From positions 22,957 to 86,956 of the forward strand of contig JBGVNW010000053.1 of NCBI GenBank assembly GCA_045125935.1: 64,000 bases of DNA, in the 5' to 3' direction. This document shows, in pieces, positions 42,467 to 51,869 of the stretch. The DNA comes from CAG-877 sp045125935 (GTDB lineage Bacteria > Bacillota_I > Bacilli_A > RF39 > UBA660). The position numbers were made by a program, and so were the translations under genes. The notes beneath the pieces are model-generated. The model saw only the letters and a list, made by a program, of their open reading frames with translations. It did no database searches and had not been told where the DNA came from. Each line of letters begins with the position of its first letter. The first letter of the stretch is position 1.

Positions 42467-42502
42467 AATTTATACTATACTATAAATTTAGTTTTTAGTA
42501 AA
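42467..42502 (-). promoter_or_regulatory. Promoter with a palindromic operator of the acyl-synthetase gene
   Basis: Minus strand TTTACT (42497-42502), 17 nt, TATAGT (42474-42479). A perfect 8-bp inverted repeat AATTTATA-6-TATAAATT (42467-42488) overlaps the -10, a suitable operator. No regulator gene is adjacent. Confidence 0.6.
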
Positions 42503-42567
42503 CTTTTATAAGTGTTAGATTATATATACTACTTTTATTTTTCCATGAAAAAAATGATTTATTCAAA

Positions 42568-43002
42568 TCACTTTATATTGTTACTTTTCTTTTTACTTTC
42601 AACAAATAATAACATATTTATAAAGAAATATATTATCGCAATTATTAAATATATAACTAGTAAAGCTCTTGCGAAAGTTACTGGATCAAAAGACATTACC
42701 TGTGTATTATCTGTTGCTATTATAGTATTAATGCATGGAATTATTGTTAGAATATAGATTATTAAACTATTTAAAAAACATACTTTTATTCCCTTTTTCC
42801 AAGTAATTTTATTTTTATTTTTAATCCAAAAAATACTTGGTATAAGCATCATAATTATACTTATTATTCCTAATATTATAATTATAGGAATTAATTCTTC
42901 TAATAAATTATATAAGTACGGTCCTCCTAAAAATAATTTTAATATTACTAATAGAAAAACTAGTAGAACGCTTGTTATTATTATTCTCTTTTTATTACTC
43001 AT
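42568..43002 (-). CDS. Unknown membrane protein (144 aa, four helices)
   Basis: The 144-residue protein has four hydrophobic segments (about residues 8-24, 35-60, 73-96 and 111-134) with short charged connectors, such as WIKNKNKITWKKG. No recognised motif. The N-terminus is basic (MSNKKRI), so it is probably inside. It follows the MBL-fold gene by 20 nt and may be in that unit; the ribosome site is purine-rich (AAGAGAGAAAACTT). I do not recognise the family. Confidence 0.65.
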   Translation of the reverse strand: MSNKKRIIITSVLLVFLLVILKLFLGGPYLYNLLEELIPIIIILGIISIIMMLIPSIFWIKNKNKITWKKGIKVCFLNSLIIYILTIIPCINTIIATDNTQVMSFDPVTFARALLVIYLIIAIIYFFINMLLFVESKKKSNNIK

Positions 43003-43022
43003 AAGTTTTCTCTCTTTCTTTA

Positions 43023-43868
43023 TTATTTTAGTTTTATTTCTAGTCCATCATACGCAATGTGATATCCGTTAGATATAGCCTTTTTTTCTGCTAGTTCGTG
43101 ATATGGATTTCCTTCATGAGAAATATGAGTTCCAAAGATTAAAGTATTTTCGTCAATAATATTTAATGATTTTAACTTATTTATTTGCTCAAGAAAGAGT
43201 TTATCATTTAGATGAGAATTATAGTAATTTACTTCACCAAAATTATGATCCATTATTACTATATTTACTTTTTCTGATGATAATTGTTTTAAGCTATTTT
43301 CTGTTAAAATCGAAGTATCTGTTGCGTAAAAAATACTTTTATTATTACATGTTATTACATATAATAATGCTCCTTCTTCTTCATCATGATTTGATTCAAT
43401 AGCTTTAATCTTATAATTTCCAAGCAGTATTTCTTGTCCACTATTGATTGGTTTTATAGTTACTAATAATTTTTCTTGACCATCTTTACTTAATAACCCA
43501 AATTCTTCTTCATTATAAATTTTCTTACTCATCACTTCTAAACATTTTTTATGAGCTACAATATCTAATTTATGTTGTTTTTTGTCAGTTATATATGAAA
43601 CTCTACTAGCTAAAAGATTAGGATCAAAATGATCATGATGAGGATGAGTTTGTAATAAGTGTTTTACATTACCCAAATCCTTTTCATACATAGACATTGA
43701 TGTCTGTGTATCAGAAGTTAAATCTATTAATAAATCGTCATTTATTAAAATTGATGCTTTTTTTCTAATACTTTTTCCTTTACGTAATCTTGCAGTTTTA
43801 CAATTTTCACAATTACAGAATGCAAATGGATATCCTATTGCGCCTGTTCCTAAGAATGTTATTTTCAT
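43023..43868 (-). CDS. MBL-fold metallo-hydrolase (PhnP/lipoate-type)
   Basis: The 281-residue protein shows MKITFLGTGAIGYPFAFCNC with an additional Cys pair (CNCENC), DLLIDLTSD, and the metal motif THPHHDHFD (HxHxDH), followed by a MDHNFGEVN and FGTHISHEG. It resembles phosphoribosyl cyclic phosphodiesterase (PhnP) proteins, where the N-terminal Cys residues form a zinc site. Substrate unknown. The gene is followed by a four-helix membrane protein. Confidence 0.86.
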   Translation of the reverse strand: MKITFLGTGAIGYPFAFCNCENCKTARLRKGKSIRKKASILINDDLLIDLTSDTQTSMSMYEKDLGNVKHLLQTHPHHDHFDPNLLASRVSYITDKKQHKLDIVAHKKCLEVMSKKIYNEEEFGLLSKDGQEKLLVTIKPINSGQEILLGNYKIKAIESNHDEEEGALLYVITCNNKSIFYATDTSILTENSLKQLSSEKVNIVIMDHNFGEVNYYNSHLNDKLFLEQINKLKSLNIIDENTLIFGTHISHEGNPYHELAEKKAISNGYHIAYDGLEIKLK

Positions 43869-43882
43869 CTTTACTACCTCTA

Positions 43883-44599
43883 CTATTTAACTATAAAATA
43901 TATTAATAATGGTACTACTAATACAATAAAGCATAGACCTAAAGGAAGAATATAAGTAAATTTTTCACTTTCACTAATAAATTCTTCTGGTTTATTAGGA
44001 TTAATCTTTAATACGATGGGTGTTTTAATTTCTTTTGTTATTTTATTTGAACTTACTCTGTTTGTTTCATAAGTTTCTCCTTCATATTTATATCTATATA
44101 CTGGGTTATACACTGAATTCTTACTTCTATTATAATTACTATCAGATTTTTCAATAGTAGCGTAAACCAAAACAGTGCAATTTTCTTTTAAATTTTTATA
44201 TTTTTTTATATTAACTATAATCATATATATTCCTGCTATAGCAAAGATTAACAAAAATAAAGTAACTATTATATTTAACCAGTTTAATTCATATACAAAT
44301 AAATTTGAATTTTCTATTAAAATGCATGTTATTGTAACGATAACGATTCCTACTATTGCAGAAATAATACCAGGAGGGTTAAATTTTTTTAGACCCTCTT
44401 CACTTGCCAACGCAGCTATTCCAAATACTAAAAAGTATTGACCTAAAATCGCTATACAATAAATAGATTCTAAAGCTGCAAATACACACATTCCAATTAA
44501 TGAAGCAATAAACCATATGATGAATAGTATACTTATAATATTCGTTTTTTGATTAGTATTTTCAGGTTCTTTTCTTTCTACTCGCTTTTCTTTTAACAT
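43883..44599 (-). CDS. DUF3592-like membrane protein
   Basis: The 238-residue protein has four to five membrane segments. Between the last two is a hydrophilic region YATIEKSDSNYNRSKNSV followed by YNPVYRYKYEGETYETNR, resembling the DUF3592 (beta-strand) domain found in membrane proteins of unknown role. The N-terminus is charged (MLKEKRVERKEPENTNQKT). It lies upstream of the MBL-fold gene with a 15-nt gap. Function unknown. Confidence 0.72.
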   Translation of the reverse strand: MLKEKRVERKEPENTNQKTNIISILFIIWFIASLIGMCVFAALESIYCIAILGQYFLVFGIAALASEEGLKKFNPPGIISAIVGIVIVTITCILIENSNLFVYELNWLNIIVTLFLLIFAIAGIYMIIVNIKKYKNLKENCTVLVYATIEKSDSNYNRSKNSVYNPVYRYKYEGETYETNRVSSNKITKEIKTPIVLKINPNKPEEFISESEKFTYILPLGLCFIVLVVPLLIYFIVK

Positions 44600-44828
44600 A
44601 TTCTACTCCTATTAATTATTACTTTTACTATATAGATAATATTATAATTAGTATTTTTCTACAGATAAGACATTATGTATTACATTTTGATATTCTTTAT
44701 ACTTTAAATTATATATTATATTTTTAGTATTTGGTATTATATTTGTGGATAATTATAAATATTTTTTATTTAGATTGGCATTTTGTAATGAAACTTTTGT
44801 AAATAAAAGAAAATTATAAATAAGAAAA
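44600..44828. other. AT-rich spacer without recognisable genes
   Basis: About 230 nt with no ORF having a ribosome site. It likely holds the promoter of the 43883-44599 gene, whose exact position is not clear to me. Confidence 0.4.
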
Positions 44829-44857
44829 AAAGATGGATTACTTTAGGTAACCCATCT
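44826..44857 (-). terminator. Terminator of the DUF2935 gene
   Basis: 11-bp stem AGATGGGTTAC/GTAATCCATCT with one G-T (44847-44857 with 44831-44841), five-base loop, then seven T. Confidence 0.85.
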
Positions 44858-44859
44858 TT

Positions 44860-45762
44860 TTAAACCATTTGTGTATTAAATTGTTTTAATATTCTAATAA
44901 AATGATTGGCTTCTCTTACTACATGATCAGCAAGTAAAGGAATTATTATACTTTTTATTTTACAATTTAGAATTCCTTCTTCTCCTGCTAATTTAAAGTC
45001 TCTAAAACTAATTGTTTCATTTAAACTTGCATTTGTTAAATACTCTGGGTTGTTATTATAATTTTTTAAGATTCTTTGATATTCAACCTTGTATTTATCA
45101 GCTGTAAATATTAGTTCTTCTTCACTAGGGTCTAATAGGCCGCGAATAAATTCAGCATGTTCTTTCATGATATTATTCCAGAAAAGTTCTTGTTCATAAA
45201 TTTCTTTTTTAGTAAGAGGCATTCTTTGTTCTATTTTAGTTAATAAAGTAAAATATACTTTGGCTTCATTCATAATATGTGTAATTAATAAAGGATAATT
45301 TGCCGTGTACATTTTACATGATAAAACCTTATTTAGAGTGTCATTTTTAAAATCAATTAATTTTTTTATAAGTGGTAATGTCTGTCTATTAATACTACTT
45401 ATAGCTGTTAATAGCTGATTGTTTGCTAGGACATTACCACTTTTTAAAGATAACTCTCTTTGCGTAAGTCTAATATCAAGAGTTCCTCCAGAGAGGCTGT
45501 TTGTTTGGTTTTCTGCGGATAAAGTATTTTTAGTTACAATTTCATTTGCTGAAAGAAAACTTTCACTGACATTTCCATTAGCCAGAGTAATTACTCTATT
45601 TAATATATCTGAGAAAGCATTCTGAAAAGATCTTGCGATCATTTTTTGATCCTTATCTTTTTCAAGAAAAGCGGCTTCTAGAAAAAAACTATGTTCTTTC
45701 ATTATACGGTCAAAAAATAAATGTAGTTCCAAAGATAATCTTACATAGTCATTATTATTCAT
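44860..45762 (-). CDS. DUF2935 helical-bundle protein
   Basis: This 300-residue protein has two similar halves that begin RIMKEHSFFLEAAF and NIMKEHAEFIRGLL, each with His and Glu spaced like metal ligands in ferritin-like four-helix bundles, and ITHIMNEAKVYFTLL and LADHVVREANHFI later. This is the DUF2935 pattern found in Bacillus proteins of unknown role. It probably binds a metal and sits in the cytoplasm. AGGAGGAAATAAA precedes the ATG. Confidence 0.82.
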   Translation of the reverse strand: MNNNDYVRLSLELHLFFDRIMKEHSFFLEAAFLEKDKDQKMIARSFQNAFSDILNRVITLANGNVSESFLSANEIVTKNTLSAENQTNSLSGGTLDIRLTQRELSLKSGNVLANNQLLTAISSINRQTLPLIKKLIDFKNDTLNKVLSCKMYTANYPLLITHIMNEAKVYFTLLTKIEQRMPLTKKEIYEQELFWNNIMKEHAEFIRGLLDPSEEELIFTADKYKVEYQRILKNYNNNPEYLTNASLNETISFRDFKLAGEEGILNCKIKSIIIPLLADHVVREANHFIRILKQFNTQMV

Positions 45763-45820
45763 TTTATTTCCTCCTAATAATGTATATGCTTATCAGTTGA
45801 AACTTTTAATCAAATTATTT

Positions 45821-46489
45821 TTAGACTTGTTCTTTTTCTTTTACTTCTGTATCAATAATCCACTTGATATCTTCTACTGCTTTATCGATATTAAATCTTC
45901 CATTACCTACTGGATAATAGACAGGATAAAACTTATAATTCTTTCCTTTTATTTTTTTAATAAATACTTGTTTTCTAACTTGAGAGACAGATATCTTTTC
46001 ATTTAAAACAAGAGATGAGACTTGATTACCAAAAAGAATAATTACTTTAGGTTTTATAATACTTATTTCTTTTTCTAAAAGTTCTAAGTACTCTATAAAG
46101 TACGAATCTGGAAGAGCCCTAGCATCAATTTGAGTACATTTACCTAGATTAGTTATAAAGTATTTATGTTTTTTTACATTTTCATAAACTTCCTTGGCAA
46201 AATCTTCTGTCCAATCAGGTCCCTTTATTGACTTGATTTTTTTATATAAATCTTCATCTAAAAGATTAGTCCAATAAAATAAATCCCAGATATTTTTAGT
46301 TCCAATCCAAGGTGATTTTAAACCTTTCCATTCTTTAGACGAAGCAATGTTTCTCCCAGTTGGATTCATAAATACAAAGCAAACATCAGGATTTTCTTCA
46401 CAACCGCCATTATAAATAGCATCTAATTCTTTTGCTCCATACTTCAGTTGAAGACGATCATATTCTTTTTTTAATGAACTTATTTTCAT
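45821..46489 (-). CDS. Uracil-DNA-glycosylase superfamily protein
   Basis: The 222-residue protein has GGCEENPDVCFVFMNPTGRN, a form of UDG motif I, TNLGKCTQIDARALPDS, KVIILFGNQVSSLVL and the C-terminal PVYYPVGNGRFN, which would supply motif II (usual HPS replaced by YPVGN). It most resembles COG1573-like glycosylases for base-excision repair, but several catalytic positions are not certain. It could act on other modified bases. It follows the 46506-47522 gene by 16 nt. Confidence 0.75.
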   Translation of the reverse strand: MKISSLKKEYDRLQLKYGAKELDAIYNGGCEENPDVCFVFMNPTGRNIASSKEWKGLKSPWIGTKNIWDLFYWTNLLDEDLYKKIKSIKGPDWTEDFAKEVYENVKKHKYFITNLGKCTQIDARALPDSYFIEYLELLEKEISIIKPKVIILFGNQVSSLVLNEKISVSQVRKQVFIKKIKGKNYKFYPVYYPVGNGRFNIDKAVEDIKWIIDTEVKEKEQV

Positions 46490-46505
46490 GATAACTATTC
46501 TCCCT

Positions 46506-47522
46506 TTAAAGTTTTATTGTTTTTAAAAGTTCTTTTCCTCTTACATTACTAGGATTATCCTTTTCAATTAATGATAAATACATATCGATTGCTAAATCTC
46601 TAGTTATTGAAGGATGTGTACTACCTTCTACTTGCCTTGTTACCCCTTCTTCACTTAAACAATATTTATATATACGTGACAAGCCATCTATTTCACTTAT
46701 TTTATCTTCATCGGAAAATAGACAGTGAATTAATGGCATTTTGGAAATATATCCTGGATGGCAACAATCATCATAATAATCTTCAATAATACTGCAATTA
46801 TTTTCTACAATCATGGGTTCTAATAGAGATAGACAACTTTCTAATTCTTCAGGACTTTCATAAGTTTTAATTCTATAAGCTAAATTATTTTGAATACTAC
46901 TGCCATTACTATCCATTTGATAATTAGTTCTTGAATCAAGGATAACTTTTCTATCTAAACTAGATTTACCATTGTAACTATTATGCATAGACCAAAATGG
47001 ATGATGGCTTGATCCAATATCTCTTTTATTAGGATTATATAATCCTCGTTCGATTAACTCCTTAAATAATTCTTGAAATAATGGATTATTATATTTTAAA
47101 TGATAAAGTTCAAAATAAATGGGATTTGTCTCATGAGAAATCGTTGGTATTCCATAGTGATTAAATTTAGTATTTAGTAGTTGATGTACTTTGAATAAAG
47201 CTTTAGCGTCACTACTTATTTTACTATCTTTACCTGTATATCTATAGGAACTTAATGTCCATTCATAGTCGTAAAGTCCTAATTCTAAACCTTGCAAAAT
47301 TTGAGGCCATCTAAGTAAGATTAACCTATCAATTTCTTCTTTATAATTATCATTTTCTATATCTATTCCGTATAATATTTTTGCGGTGTCAACACCTTGT
47401 TTATAAAAATAAGCAATATACGTGTTATCTTCCGCATCACTTAACATTTTTTTCCATCTTGGTATTACGCTTCGTAGAGTAAGTAAAATCATAAATTTTT
47501 CATATTCTAGTTTTTGTTCCAT
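46506..47522 (-). CDS. Unknown protein (338 aa)
   Basis: I do not recognise this 338-residue cytoplasmic-looking protein. It has no signal or membrane segment. The middle contains KRDIGSSHHPFWSMHNSYN and PTISHETNPIYFELYHLKY, and the C-terminal half has a DYYDDCCHPGYISKMP segment. The His/Asp clusters might bind metal, but no family motif is visible. AGGGGGAAAATA precedes the ATG. It precedes the glycosylase gene and follows an inositol-phosphatase gene by 22 nt. Confidence 0.6.
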   Translation of the reverse strand: MEQKLEYEKFMILLTLRSVIPRWKKMLSDAEDNTYIAYFYKQGVDTAKILYGIDIENDNYKEEIDRLILLRWPQILQGLELGLYDYEWTLSSYRYTGKDSKISSDAKALFKVHQLLNTKFNHYGIPTISHETNPIYFELYHLKYNNPLFQELFKELIERGLYNPNKRDIGSSHHPFWSMHNSYNGKSSLDRKVILDSRTNYQMDSNGSSIQNNLAYRIKTYESPEELESCLSLLEPMIVENNCSIIEDYYDDCCHPGYISKMPLIHCLFSDEDKISEIDGLSRIYKYCLSEEGVTRQVEGSTHPSITRDLAIDMYLSLIEKDNPSNVRGKELLKTIKL

Positions 47523-47544
47523 TATTTTCCCCCTGATAATAAAA

Positions 47545-48330
47545 CTAATATTTGTTTTTTAGATATTTGTTGATAGTTTCAACTACTTCTTTATGGACTT
47601 TACCATTACTAATAATTGCGCCATTTATATCTTGATCATATCTTTGTTCATTACCAAATAAATCTGTAACTATTCCGCCTGCTTCTTCAACAATTACTTT
47701 TACGGCAGCTATATCACAATTTTTATGTATTGTTCCTGGAAAAATAGCTAAAGTAAAGTCACCACTTGCGACTAAGGTACTTGCTCTAATTATGCTTCCA
47801 ATACCGACAAAATATGTTTTTTTACCAAGTTCATTGATAACATCACAGACATTATATTCTGCTTTATGCCACATATCAAAATGAGCAACACTTTTCATAT
47901 CATCTAAATAAATGTCTGATACATTAATTCTTTGATTGTTGCGATATGCGCCTTCTCCTTTTATAGCGCTATATAAATTATCAGTAAAAGGATCATATAT
48001 AACTCCAACTTGCACTTTACCATCAATTACTAATGCAAGCGAAAAGACTGATACTGGTAAACCTCTTGCATACATAGCAGTTCCATCAATTGGATCACAG
48101 ACCCAGACATAATTACTTTTACCAAACTGTTCCTCTTCTCCATCAACTGAGTGATTAGGAAACTTTTCTTTTACAGCAGCAACTAGATACTTATTTATCT
48201 CAGTATCTGCTTTTGTAACTATCGTTTGATCAGCTTTATAGCTAGAGCCATTATCTTCATAAAAATACTTAAGCATTATTTTGCCTGCTTCTTGAGCAAT
48301 ACTTTTGGCAAATTCTAAATATTGTTCCAT
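47545..48330 (-). CDS. Inositol-monophosphatase family protein
   Basis: The 261-residue protein has the metal-binding motifs DGEEEQFG and WVCDPIDGTAMYARGLP (DxxDGT) and the C-terminal GTIHKNCDIAAVKVIVEEAGG, all diagnostic of the IMPase/SuhB/CysQ group. It may hydrolyse inositol phosphate, NADP or 3'-phosphoadenosine phosphate. The final substrate cannot be told. It is followed by the unknown gene and the glycosylase gene, possibly as one unit. Confidence 0.92.
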   Translation of the reverse strand: MEQYLEFAKSIAQEAGKIMLKYFYEDNGSSYKADQTIVTKADTEINKYLVAAVKEKFPNHSVDGEEEQFGKSNYVWVCDPIDGTAMYARGLPVSVFSLALVIDGKVQVGVIYDPFTDNLYSAIKGEGAYRNNQRINVSDIYLDDMKSVAHFDMWHKAEYNVCDVINELGKKTYFVGIGSIIRASTLVASGDFTLAIFPGTIHKNCDIAAVKVIVEEAGGIVTDLFGNEQRYDQDINGAIISNGKVHKEVVETINKYLKNKY

Positions 48331-48395
48331 ATTATATACCTCTTTTTTTTATTATAAAAAAATAGAATAGAAAAGTCTACTCTATCTTTTTTACT

Positions 48396-49067
48396 TTATT
48401 TTTTCTTATTGTCTTTTTTTAAATCATAAACTGTATCAACTTCATCACAAACATTTTTAGAATGGGTAACAATGATAATACATTTATTTTCTTTATGAGC
48501 TAGAGTCTTAAATATTTTTAAGATTTCGTCTTCAGTTTCCTTATCAAGGTTACCAGTTGGTTCATCAGCAATAATAATATCTGGATTATAAGATAGACTT
48601 CTAGCAATTGCGATACGTTGTTGTTCTCCACCTGATAGTTTTAGGACTCTTCTATCAGCAAAACTTTCATTTAATCCGACACTTTTCATCAACTCAAGTG
48701 CTCTTTTTCGTTTATCTATATCTTTTATACCACTTATCTCCATTGATAAAATAATATTTTCAATAGCAGTTAAGTGTGGTAGTAAGTTATAGCTTTGAAA
48801 GACAATACCAATATAAGTATTACGATATTTATCTAAATCAATTGTTTTTAAATCCTTATCATTATAAGTAATTGTACCTTCATATTTATTTTCTAATCCA
48901 CTAATCAAAGATAAAAGTGTTGTTTTACCACTACCACTCTTACCACGAATAGCATAAGTTTTACCTAATTCAAAATTATAATTTATATTTCTTAGAACAT
49001 AGTCATCTTCTGCAGCATCTGCATAACGATAACTAACATCTTCTATTTTTAAGATTTCTTTTTTCAT
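48396..49067 (-). CDS. ABC transporter ATP-binding protein (MacB/LolD type)
   Basis: The 223-residue ATPase has Walker A GKSGSGKTT, Q-loop VFQSYNLLPHLTAIENI, signature LSGGEQQRIAIARSL and Walker B IIIADEPTGNLD, with the LolD-like DEPTGNLDKETEDEI. It powers the FtsX-like permease whose gene overlaps by one base (TAATG). The pair probably pumps a peptide or lipid compound outward or transmits a mechanical signal. It is the last gene of the set. Confidence 0.94.
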   Translation of the reverse strand: MKKEILKIEDVSYRYADAAEDDYVLRNINYNFELGKTYAIRGKSGSGKTTLLSLISGLENKYEGTITYNDKDLKTIDLDKYRNTYIGIVFQSYNLLPHLTAIENIILSMEISGIKDIDKRKRALELMKSVGLNESFADRRVLKLSGGEQQRIAIARSLSYNPDIIIADEPTGNLDKETEDEILKIFKTLAHKENKCIIIVTHSKNVCDEVDTVYDLKKDNKKK

Positions 49068-50575
49068 TAGCTACGCTCCTTTAGAATTGTTAGAGGTGAG
49101 AACTGTTGAATACTTATCATTGATGCAGAAGAACTAATTAATGTAAGAATAATTCCTAAGCCAAGTAATTGTCCTAAAACTTTGATATCAACAACTGCAT
49201 CGATTGAATCAAATGCTTGTACATCAGTTACCCCGCTTATTTTTTCAAAATCTTGTTTCATTCCAGTTGGAACATTTTCTCCGTCTTTTCCACCACGACC
49301 AAAGTTTTCATTAATACTTTCTCTTTGTTCTTGAGAAGAAGCTATTTCATTTTCTAATAAGTGATTTGAGATAGATACACTACTTACAGCACCAATACCG
49401 GCACCAACTAAAAGTGCTACAAAAGAGACAATTAATAATTCACAGATAAATTGAGTGGTTAATAGACTCTTTTTCATACCAATTGTTCTTAAAACACCAA
49501 TTTCATATCTTCTTTCTCTAATATTAATCATATTAATTACAAATAGAACTACTCCTCCAATTATTAAAGTAATTACTAAGAATGTAGTTGCGAATGTGTT
49601 AACATTTGAAATAGTACTTGTCGCACTTTCTACTTGATCTAGATTTGTTGATACTGATAAGTATTCACTTAATCCTTTTTCTGTTAACTCTTCACTGAAT
49701 GAATCAATTACTGTTTTATCAGTTAAAATAAATGTTGGTGTAACAGATTTACTCATATCTTCATTTTCTTCCGCAAAGTCATTTACAACTGTTGTATTTG
49801 TAATAATCATATTAGCTGAAGATGTAAACATTCCCATTGAGTCAGAAGTATCACTTGTTTCTTCAAAAATACCAGTTACTGTTAAAGTAATTGTATTATC
49901 TTCATCGTCTGGATCAATAAAAGTTATTTCATCATCTACTTCAATATCATTTAGACTAGCAAGTTCACTATTAATAACACAAGTATTTGCTTCTAAATCA
50001 CTTGATATTTCTCCATCAGTAATTGAATATTTTCCACTAATAAAATCTTCCATAGCTGATAATGATGAGTATCCTATTAAAGTAAAGTCACTTGATGAAA
50101 TATTTTGGAAGTTTTCTTTTCCTCCTGGCTTCATCATGCCTCCATCTTTTCCACTGTCACTACTGCTGCTTGTTTCAGTACTTGCCTTTTCAATATCATC
50201 AGAGTTAACTCCAACACTTATTTGATAATAATAATCCTTTACATAATCACTATCACCATATTCTTCGATATCTTCTACTGTAATACTACTTGCACTTTTG
50301 AAAATATCATTCATATTTTCTTTTTGTTCTTCGCGGTCTTCTTCAGACATATCCTTGCCCATTTTCATTTCACCACGCATATTTTCACGATTAATACCAA
50401 TAGTTGCGGTTACTTCATATTGATTTTCATAAGACTCAATTAAAGATGTCGCAGAATTTCTAATCGCAAGAGTTACTGCCGCCGCACATGAAATTACAAC
50501 AACAATAATCCCAATAAGTAAGTTTCTTCCTTTATTTCTAGAAATTGAAACTAATGCATTTTTTATAATATACAT
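49067..50575 (-). CDS. FtsX-like ABC transporter permease (MacB type)
   Basis: The 502-residue permease has one N-terminal membrane segment, a large outside domain of about 280 residues, and three C-terminal segments with NMINIRERRYEIGVLRTIG, the FtsX/MacB signature. The outside domain is unusually rich in Asp, Glu and Met near residues 65-95 (MRGEMKMGKDMSEEDREE) and in Ser around 135-150. GGAGAATAATT precedes the ATG. A terminator divides it from the upstream histidine kinase gene. Confidence 0.92.
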   Translation of the reverse strand: MYIIKNALVSISRNKGRNLLIGIIVVVISCAAAVTLAIRNSATSLIESYENQYEVTATIGINRENMRGEMKMGKDMSEEDREEQKENMNDIFKSASSITVEDIEEYGDSDYVKDYYYQISVGVNSDDIEKASTETSSSSDSGKDGGMMKPGGKENFQNISSSDFTLIGYSSLSAMEDFISGKYSITDGEISSDLEANTCVINSELASLNDIEVDDEITFIDPDDEDNTITLTVTGIFEETSDTSDSMGMFTSSANMIITNTTVVNDFAEENEDMSKSVTPTFILTDKTVIDSFSEELTEKGLSEYLSVSTNLDQVESATSTISNVNTFATTFLVITLIIGGVVLFVINMINIRERRYEIGVLRTIGMKKSLLTTQFICELLIVSFVALLVGAGIGAVSSVSISNHLLENEIASSQEQRESINENFGRGGKDGENVPTGMKQDFEKISGVTDVQAFDSIDAVVDIKVLGQLLGLGIILTLISSSASMISIQQFSPLTILKERS

Positions 50576-50622
50576 AATTATTCTCCTTTCTTAATGCAAA
50601 ATCATTATATTTTTTTGATATT

Positions 50623-50653
50623 AAAAGAACATTAAAATTAGTTAATGTTCTTT
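50623..50653 (-). terminator. Terminator between the histidine kinase and ABC genes
   Basis: Stem AAAGAACATTAA/TTAATGTTCTTT on the minus strand with a seven-base loop, followed by TAATATC rather than a long T run. A TATAAT downstream may be a separate ABC promoter. Confidence 0.55.
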
Positions 50654-51869
50654 ATTTTTTTAAATTAACCTTAAAAGTAGTATAACCGTCTTTAGATGAG
50701 GCTGTTATTTTACCATTATGATTAGTAACTATATTTTTTGCGATAGCAAGACCAAGGCCATATCTTCCAGTACTACGATTTCTAGACTTATCTAGACGAT
50801 AAAATCTTTCAAATATTTTTTCACATTCTTCTTTTGGAATTGCTTCTCCTTGATTAATAACATTAATAATTATGGACTCTTTTTCAGTTACTAATTCTAC
50901 TTTTATATCAGTATTTTTTTCGCCATGTTTAATGGCATTATCAATTAAAATAGATAATAATTCTGTTATTTCCGTTGGACTACATTTTAACATTATATTT
51001 TTTTCAATATTAGTTACAATTTCTAAATTATTTTCGAAAGCTAGGCTTTCAAATGTTAGCGCGGACTTTTCCACTATTTTTGATAAATTATGTTCGGAAT
51101 AATTTTCTATATTAATACCATTTTCTAACTTCGATAAGTTTAACAAATTAGTAATTAGACTACTCATTCTTTCTGTTTCATTTTTTATATTATTTAGCCA
51201 TTTCTTTTCAGTTGGATCATTTTCTAGTGAATCAGCACTTGCCATTATAACAGATAGAGGTGTTTTTAACTCATGAGATGCATCAGCAATAAAATCTTTT
51301 TGCTTGTTAAAACTTTCAACTGCTGGTTTAGTTATCCATTCAGTTATTAATTTTGACATATAGAAAATAAAGCACTCAAAGAAAATAAAAACAATTACAG
51401 AAGTCGTTAGTAGTGATAATAATCTTTCTTTTACACTAGAATTATTAATAATTGTTATATGACTGTTCTTTTGATAATTATAAGAATAATTACTAAAATA
51501 TAGATTATTTACTTTGATTTTATCGTTATCATTTTTAGCAATTATTTTTTCGGCTATTTTTTCAATATTATTTAGAGTACCATTTTCACTATGACTAATA
51601 ATATCGCTAACACTATCATTATTTAGAATAACTGTATATACTTCATAGTCCATAATGATATGATTATTTAAATCTTCTGGAGGTTCATTTTGTTTAAATG
51701 GATTTTTATCAAAGTTAAATGTTAGATTATCCATACGAGTTATATTTCTTTTGATATTTTCTTGTTCACGATTATAACTTTGATAATTTGTAACGACAAT
51801 AATTACAACTAAAATGAATGATAAAATTGAGAAGATTGTTGTAAATGTTTTAACTTTTAATTTATTCAT
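50652..51869 (-). CDS. Sensor histidine kinase
   Basis: The 405-residue HK has membrane segments at about residues 9-30 and 145-165 with an outside sensor domain in between, no HAMP, the H-box FIADASHELKTPLSVI, N-box LSILIDNAIKHG and the ATP loops FYRLDKSRN and GRYGLGLAIAKNIV. It phosphorylates the adjacent regulator. The start at 51869 follows GGAGG and six bases; it overlaps the regulator gene by 8 nt. The downstream ABC genes are likely targets. Confidence 0.93.
   Translation of the reverse strand: MNKLKVKTFTTIFSILSFILVVIIVVTNYQSYNREQENIKRNITRMDNLTFNFDKNPFKQNEPPEDLNNHIIMDYEVYTVILNNDSVSDIISHSENGTLNNIEKIAEKIIAKNDNDKIKVNNLYFSNYSYNYQKNSHITIINNSSVKERLLSLLTTSVIVFIFFECFIFYMSKLITEWITKPAVESFNKQKDFIADASHELKTPLSVIMASADSLENDPTEKKWLNNIKNETERMSSLITNLLNLSKLENGINIENYSEHNLSKIVEKSALTFESLAFENNLEIVTNIEKNIMLKCSPTEITELLSILIDNAIKHGEKNTDIKVELVTEKESIIINVINQGEAIPKEECEKIFERFYRLDKSRNRSTGRYGLGLAIAKNIVTNHNGKITASSKDGYTTFKVNLKK

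Noticed and set aside
42512..42757. 81-codon frame on the + strand
   Set aside because: It is antisense to the four-helix membrane gene, lacks a ribosome site, and its Ile/Tyr-rich content is what the other strand of a membrane gene gives.
50105..50443. 112-codon frame on the + strand within the permease gene
   Set aside because: Phe/Ile/Thr-rich shadow of the acidic outside domain; no start signal.
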